Source of the DNA: RGIG8244 sp045639325
GTDB lineage: Bacteria; Verrucomicrobiota; Lentisphaeria; Victivallales; UBA1829
Assembly (NCBI GenBank): GCA_045639325.1
Contig: JAZUCU010000043.1
Location: forward strand, 145,143-209,142
DNA: 64,000 bases
Direction of reading: 5' to 3'
In this document: positions 60,251 through 64,000 of the stretch, one piece after another
Numbering within the stretch: the stretch's first letter is position 1
Layout of the letters: the number at the start of each line of letters is the position of its first letter
Notes under the pieces: model-generated
What the model saw: the letters and a program-made list of their open reading frames with translations, nothing else
Database searches by the model: none
What the model was told of the DNA's origin: nothing
Position numbers and translations under genes: made by a program

Positions 60251-62509
60251 ATGAAGATTACAGCGGAAGAATTAAAACGCAAAGCCAGAGAACTCGGTGC
60301 CGATCTGGTCGGTATCGCACCCGTTGCACGTTGGGAAAATGCCCCGGCAATGCTTCGCCCGACAGCACACCTGCCGGAAGCAAAATCCGTCATCGCTCTT
60401 TCCATTCATCACCCCGATGCTTCCGTGGAATGGGGCGGACTCCCCAACAGCAATTACAGCGGTCCTTTCCAGCTTGGCATGATTCCGAAACTGGATACCA
60501 TTTCATGGCGTTTGTGCAAATTCCTGGAGTCATACGGTTATGCATCCATTCCGTTGCCCTGTACCGGATTCTGGCGTCATCGTCCTTATAAAAGTATCGA
60601 CACAACCAATACGGCATCTTTCAGTCACCGTCACGCCTTTGTTGCTGCGGGCTTGGGTGAATTCGGCTGGAACAACATGGCGCTTTCCTATGAATACGGC
60701 CCCCGCAACCGTCTTGTCTCTCTGATTACCGAAGCGGAATTGGAAGGCGATCCCCTTTATTCCGGCGACCCGCTTTGTGACCGTTGCGGCATGTGCGAAC
60801 ACATGTGTCCGGGTAAAAATTACCGCAAGGAAATGATGTTGGAACCCGGATACGATGAAGTCTGCGTCGAAGATAAAAAATACCGTTATGCAAAACTCAA
60901 CCGCTTCCGCTGTCTCTGGGGCGAACAGTTTGCGCTGGATATGGATAAACTCATTGAAGTTACCGAAGATCTGGATGAAGAAAAGATGTATAAACTCATC
61001 GAAAGCGGCATCTCCCGTCCCGGTGGTGAATTCGGCAACTGCTTCCGTTTCTGTATGAACAAACAGAAGCGCAAATGGGATAAAAAATATACCGCTGCCC
61101 CTCGCCGTCTGAAAGAAAAAAGTACGCTCTCCCCCGAAGAAATTCTGAAAGAAATCTGCAAAATTGCCGCCGATGGCGGAGCGGACAGAATTGCCATTCA
61201 GAAAAATGATTTCCCGGAAGCTGCCGACAGTTTCGTCAATGGCTATCCGGTCAAAGAATTCAACGCCGCATTCCCCTATGTCATCACCCTCGGCAGAACC
61301 TTGCCCGAATATCCTCTTGATGATGATAACCGGAAATTCCTCTCCGTCACCACAAAAGTCCGTGTCGGTATGGCGGCGATGGATATCGCCCGTTATCTGG
61401 ACGATCTGGGCTGGGAAGCAACGCAGGATTGGACGGAAACGAATAACTTTGCCGCAGAACGTGCCGGATGGAAAAAAGACAGTGCCGGTCCTGCCCGTGC
61501 TACATCCACCGGCGGACAAAGCTGTTTTGATATCATTGCCGACCGCGCGAAACAGAACATCGTCATTGCCGGTATGAGTACCACCGATGTGGAGAAAAAT
61601 GAACAGCCGGTTTCCAGCAACTCCCTCTTTACCAATTGCCCGCTGCCGGAAGTCTCTCTGCAGTTGGAAATCAACCCGGCGCTTTCGTTTGAAAATATCG
61701 ATAAAACCGCCGTTGTTTCTGCGGAAAAATTGCGGAACATCCCCGGCATTGCCGATCCGGAAACCTTGCTGCCGGGTTGCAAATCGGTTATCGTTTTCCT
61801 GACATCCATGCCGGAACGGATGGTGGAATTGGCGGCGAATCAGGAAGCGGAATGTGCCATGAGCTACGCATACAGTCAGTATCAGCTTATCCGCGAAACA
61901 CTCTGGGCGGCACATGATAAAGGTTTTGAGCTGGAAAAACAGGGCTTCCGTGCCATCCCGATTGCAGATATGGCATCCGAACCGATCCGTAACCTTGCGC
62001 CGTATTGGGAATTTGCCTGGGCACACCTCGGTCATCCGGATCTCCGTCAAAATGCACCGGCTGCAGCCGCGGCAAAACTTGGTGAAATCGGGGCGAACGG
62101 TATGCTCATTACGCCGGAATTCGGACCGCGTCAACGTTTCTCATTCCTGTTGACTACCGCTGAATTGCCGGAAACGCCCGATCAGACCGGTGGCAAAAAA
62201 CTCTGCTCCAATTGCAAGAAATGTGCAGAAGCCTGTCCCATGTGTGCATTGACTCCTCAGGGCGATGTTTATCCCCGCGATGAAAAGAAATGCCGTTGGG
62301 AACGGACCCTCGGCATGGTTCCCGAATCCGGTGTCAGCTGTGTCGGCTGGGACATCAAACCGGGTGAGTTTACGGAAAATGACGAAGAAGCATTGAGCCG
62401 GAAAGATCCACTGCAGTTGAAAGGTTATAAATACGCAAATCAGATCGATACCGTTGTGGAACGCTGTATGCAGGTATGCCCCGTCGGCAGAAAGGAAACA
62501 AAAGAATGA
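60251..62509 (+). CDS. Double QueG-like (epoxyqueuosine reductase/reductive-dehalogenase-related) Fe-S protein
   Basis: 752 aa, no signal peptide. It consists of two related halves. Half 1 (1-330) has a QueG-like start (LKRKARELGADLVGIAPV), the strand AGLGEFGWNNMALSYEYGPR and a ferredoxin motif CDRCGMCEHMCP near 176-187. Half 2 (about 340-752) repeats it: AKLGEIGANGMLITPEFGPRQ, CSNCKKCAEACP near 651-662 and a last CMQVCPVG. QueG carries cobalamin and two [4Fe-4S] clusters; each half here keeps one clear CxxCxxCxxxCP motif plus scattered Cys. Coupled to the next gene by ATGA. The reaction is unknown; a reductive step on a sugar-derived or halogenated compound is possible. Confidence 0.75.
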   Translation: MKITAEELKRKARELGADLVGIAPVARWENAPAMLRPTAHLPEAKSVIALSIHHPDASVEWGGLPNSNYSGPFQLGMIPKLDTISWRLCKFLESYGYASIPLPCTGFWRHRPYKSIDTTNTASFSHRHAFVAAGLGEFGWNNMALSYEYGPRNRLVSLITEAELEGDPLYSGDPLCDRCGMCEHMCPGKNYRKEMMLEPGYDEVCVEDKKYRYAKLNRFRCLWGEQFALDMDKLIEVTEDLDEEKMYKLIESGISRPGGEFGNCFRFCMNKQKRKWDKKYTAAPRRLKEKSTLSPEEILKEICKIAADGGADRIAIQKNDFPEAADSFVNGYPVKEFNAAFPYVITLGRTLPEYPLDDDNRKFLSVTTKVRVGMAAMDIARYLDDLGWEATQDWTETNNFAAERAGWKKDSAGPARATSTGGQSCFDIIADRAKQNIVIAGMSTTDVEKNEQPVSSNSLFTNCPLPEVSLQLEINPALSFENIDKTAVVSAEKLRNIPGIADPETLLPGCKSVIVFLTSMPERMVELAANQEAECAMSYAYSQYQLIRETLWAAHDKGFELEKQGFRAIPIADMASEPIRNLAPYWEFAWAHLGHPDLRQNAPAAAAAKLGEIGANGMLITPEFGPRQRFSFLLTTAELPETPDQTGGKKLCSNCKKCAEACPMCALTPQGDVYPRDEKKCRWERTLGMVPESGVSCVGWDIKPGEFTENDEEALSRKDPLQLKGYKYANQIDTVVERCMQVCPVGRKETKE

Positions 62510-63549
62510 AACAGACTTATCATCAAATCGGTGTAATCGGCTTCGGCGCAAGAGGTCAGCAGCTTGCCAAAATGGTTGCCAGTCAGCTGCCCGCATACGG
62601 AAAAATCAAAGCATACGCGGATTACGATGAAAACCTGGTCATTCCTGCCGAACTTTACCATAATTGCCACGGCTTGAAACGGTATCTGAATTATCAGGAT
62701 TTGTTGAAGGATCCGGAAATCGATACTGTGATCGTGACCACTTACCCGGAAACGCATGCGGAAATCTCCATCGCCGCCATGGAAGCGGGGAAAGCCGTCC
62801 TTTGCGATAAACCGGCAACCGGAAATGCGGAAGATGCTGTTAAACTGTATGATTACGTGAAAACACATTCCTGTTATTTTGCAGTGGGCTTGAACCTGCC
62901 CTTTTATCCATCCGCAAGAAAGATGAAAGAATTGATTCAGAACGATACCATCGGCAAACTCCTCTGCATCCGCGGCATGTGCGATGTGGGGGCATCCTTC
63001 GGCGAAGGCGTGATCATGCGGAAATTCGCCGGTCAGCCGGAAGGATTGATTCTCGGTAAACTCACACACGATACCGACCTGATTCAGTATTTTGCTGATT
63101 CCTATGCGGAAAACGTGACCGGTCACACCGCGAATTTCCTGTGGAAACGCCACGGCGATAACGCAGGCTCCCATGATACCGCTGTCATTTCCGGGATTAT
63201 GAATAACGGCATCCTTTTCAGTCAGTCTCTGACCAGCTGCGGTGCGACTTATGGTCGAGTGGTGGAACTGTGGGGTGAAAAAGGTTTGATTCGTGCTGAC
63301 ATCAATTCGGAAACGATTACGATTGCTGTGAATGGCAAACCGGAACAGACCTTACAGCTTCCGCCGGAACCGGGATCTCATCGCGGCGGTGATAAAATCA
63401 TGTTTGCGGAATTTCTGGATTATGTGGATTCCGGTATTGCGACTCCATTGCGTCCGGAACGCATTCTGACTTCGACCATGATTCCCCTTGCAGCGATGCA
63501 GCAGAAAACGGTCGAAACCGGGGTATGGTACCGTTCCCACGCACGGTGA
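62506..63549 (+). CDS. Gfo/Idh/MocA family NAD(P)-dependent oxidoreductase
   Basis: 347 aa from the ATG at 62506 (AAAGGA 9 nt upstream, ATGA overlap with the Fe-S protein). N-terminal Rossmann domain with IGVIGFGARGQQLAKM, the conserved CDKPATGNAEDA (the E-K-P type motif, here D-K-P) and a C-terminal substrate domain with GLILGKLTHDTDLIQYF, in which the usual catalytic H-x-x-D pair is seen as HDTD. Family members oxidise or reduce sugars, inositols or sugar acids. Joint control with the Fe-S protein suggests a two-step pathway. Confidence 0.92.
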   Translation: MKQTYHQIGVIGFGARGQQLAKMVASQLPAYGKIKAYADYDENLVIPAELYHNCHGLKRYLNYQDLLKDPEIDTVIVTTYPETHAEISIAAMEAGKAVLCDKPATGNAEDAVKLYDYVKTHSCYFAVGLNLPFYPSARKMKELIQNDTIGKLLCIRGMCDVGASFGEGVIMRKFAGQPEGLILGKLTHDTDLIQYFADSYAENVTGHTANFLWKRHGDNAGSHDTAVISGIMNNGILFSQSLTSCGATYGRVVELWGEKGLIRADINSETITIAVNGKPEQTLQLPPEPGSHRGGDKIMFAEFLDYVDSGIATPLRPERILTSTMIPLAAMQQKTVETGVWYRSHAR

Positions 63550-63578
63550 TTGTTTGTGCTTCTTTAAGTTGTAAATCG

Positions 63579-63609
63579 CATATCCGGAGTTGAAAAAATC
63601 CGGATATGC
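63579..63609. promoter_or_regulatory. 11-bp perfect inverted repeat overlapping the kinase -35 box
   Basis: GCATATCCGGA (63579-63589) and its exact complement (63599-63609), 9-nt centre. No T-run follows, so an operator (or weak end of the upstream transcript) is more likely than a strong terminator. Confidence 0.55.
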
Positions 63610-63617
63610 TGTATATT
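63590..63617 (+). promoter_or_regulatory. Candidate sigma-70 promoter of the protein kinase gene
   Basis: -35 TTGAAA (63590-63595), 16-nt spacer, -10 TATATT (63612-63617), inside the inverted-repeat region. Confidence 0.6.
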
Positions 63618-63655
63618 ATCCGTGTTTTTTTGAAATCAAAAAGGTTTACTGAAAG

Positions 63656-64000
63656 ATGGATGATATGGATAAAACAATTCCGCCGAAACGGACACCTGTC
63701 CCTGTCGGCGATGATGTGACCATGCCCGGAAAACGTGACCGGAAACCCGACGGTAGATTTGTTGTCGGCGACCTGATTATGTCTCGTTACAAAGTTCTTG
63801 CTGAACTCGGTCAAGGTGGCATGGGTGTTGTTTACAAATGCTTTGACGAAACCGCAGGAATCGAAGTTGCACTGAAAGCATTGCCGCCGGAATTGTCCCA
63901 CAATACTCTTGAGATGGAAGATATTAAAGATAATTTTCAGCTGGTATCCAAACTTGTCCATCAGAATATCGCAATCTCTAAGAATCTGGAAAAAGATAAC
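63656..64000 (+). CDS. Serine/threonine protein kinase, N-terminal part (cut by window edge)
   Basis: First 115 codons only. After a basic, proline-containing leader of about 44 residues the Hanks-type kinase domain begins: SRYKVLAELGQGGMGVVYKCFDE is the glycine-rich ATP loop and VALKALPPEL holds the catalytic Lys (VALK). The rest lies beyond the window, including any sensor or target domain. An ATG at 63665 is an alternative start. Confidence 0.93.
   Translation, partial: MDDMDKTIPPKRTPVPVGDDVTMPGKRDRKPDGRFVVGDLIMSRYKVLAELGQGGMGVVYKCFDETAGIEVALKALPPELSHNTLEMEDIKDNFQLVSKLVHQNIAISKNLEKDN

Overview
The window is a gene-dense bacterial chromosome segment of roughly 47-50 % GC (estimated by eye). 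The gene complement includes MacAB-type export genes split into three proteins, a short MoxR/DUF58/VWA (Bat-like) operon, a giant Ig/FN3-like surface protein, rhaAB, tandem QueG-like Fe-S proteins beside Gfo/Idh/MocA oxidoreductases, and Hanks-type kinases. This points to a Gram-negative member of the PVC superphylum, most likely Lentisphaerota (Victivallis-like). The placement is an inference from gene content; no rRNA is present to confirm it.

Layout. 1-2045 (minus): an iron alcohol dehydrogenase cut by the window edge, rnc and leuB. 2388-5285 (plus): a stand-alone Lrp-type RAM domain, comF, accD, a small SRP RNA and rph. 5359-9338: a glycerophosphodiesterase, an amidohydrolase, a mini-Rossmann protein, a DUF4143 ATPase preceded by three 36-nt palindromic repeats, and a cupin. 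9365-13078: a GMP synthase with a degenerate glutaminase half, a ComM/YifB ATPase and a SpoU methylase. 13082-16305: two glycan-assembly genes (minus), a phosphomannomutase and a zinc-ribbon protein. 16381-17859: a TPP riboswitch and thiC. 17879-18298: two tandem tRNA-Lys units. 18517-31081: a 3289-aa repeat protein directly followed by rhaA and rhaB.

31164-38495 (minus) is the nusA-infB-rbfA-nrnA-truB translation/transcription operon, ending in an unknown protein with a His/Cys/Asp-rich metal-binding linker. A sigma-70 factor (plus) and two Hsp20 genes (minus) follow; the Hsp20 pair is preceded by a textbook sigma-54 (-24/-12) element. 41294-46069 (plus) carries a zinc protein, a stand-alone 5'-3' exonuclease and the conserved rpmH-rnpA-yidD-yidC-jag cluster. 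46150-50135 (minus) is the Bat-like operon.

50365-59262 (plus) holds a GNAT acetyltransferase, a CPA2 antiporter fused to a PTS EIIA domain, a Nif3-like protein, a polytopic membrane protein and a MacA/MacB-like exporter in three genes. 59268-63549 is a small regulated locus: an AraC-type regulator diverging from a double QueG-like Fe-S protein and a translationally coupled Gfo/Idh/MocA dehydrogenase. The window ends inside a Ser/Thr protein kinase gene.

Most promoters that can be recognised are sigma-70 type with a 16-17 nt spacer and a recurring TATATT(A) -10 box. Strong candidates for something new are the 36-nt palindrome array at the DUF4143 ATPase, the giant protein linked to rhaAB, the double QueG-like locus, the glutaminase-less GMP synthase and the sigma-54 control of small heat-shock proteins.
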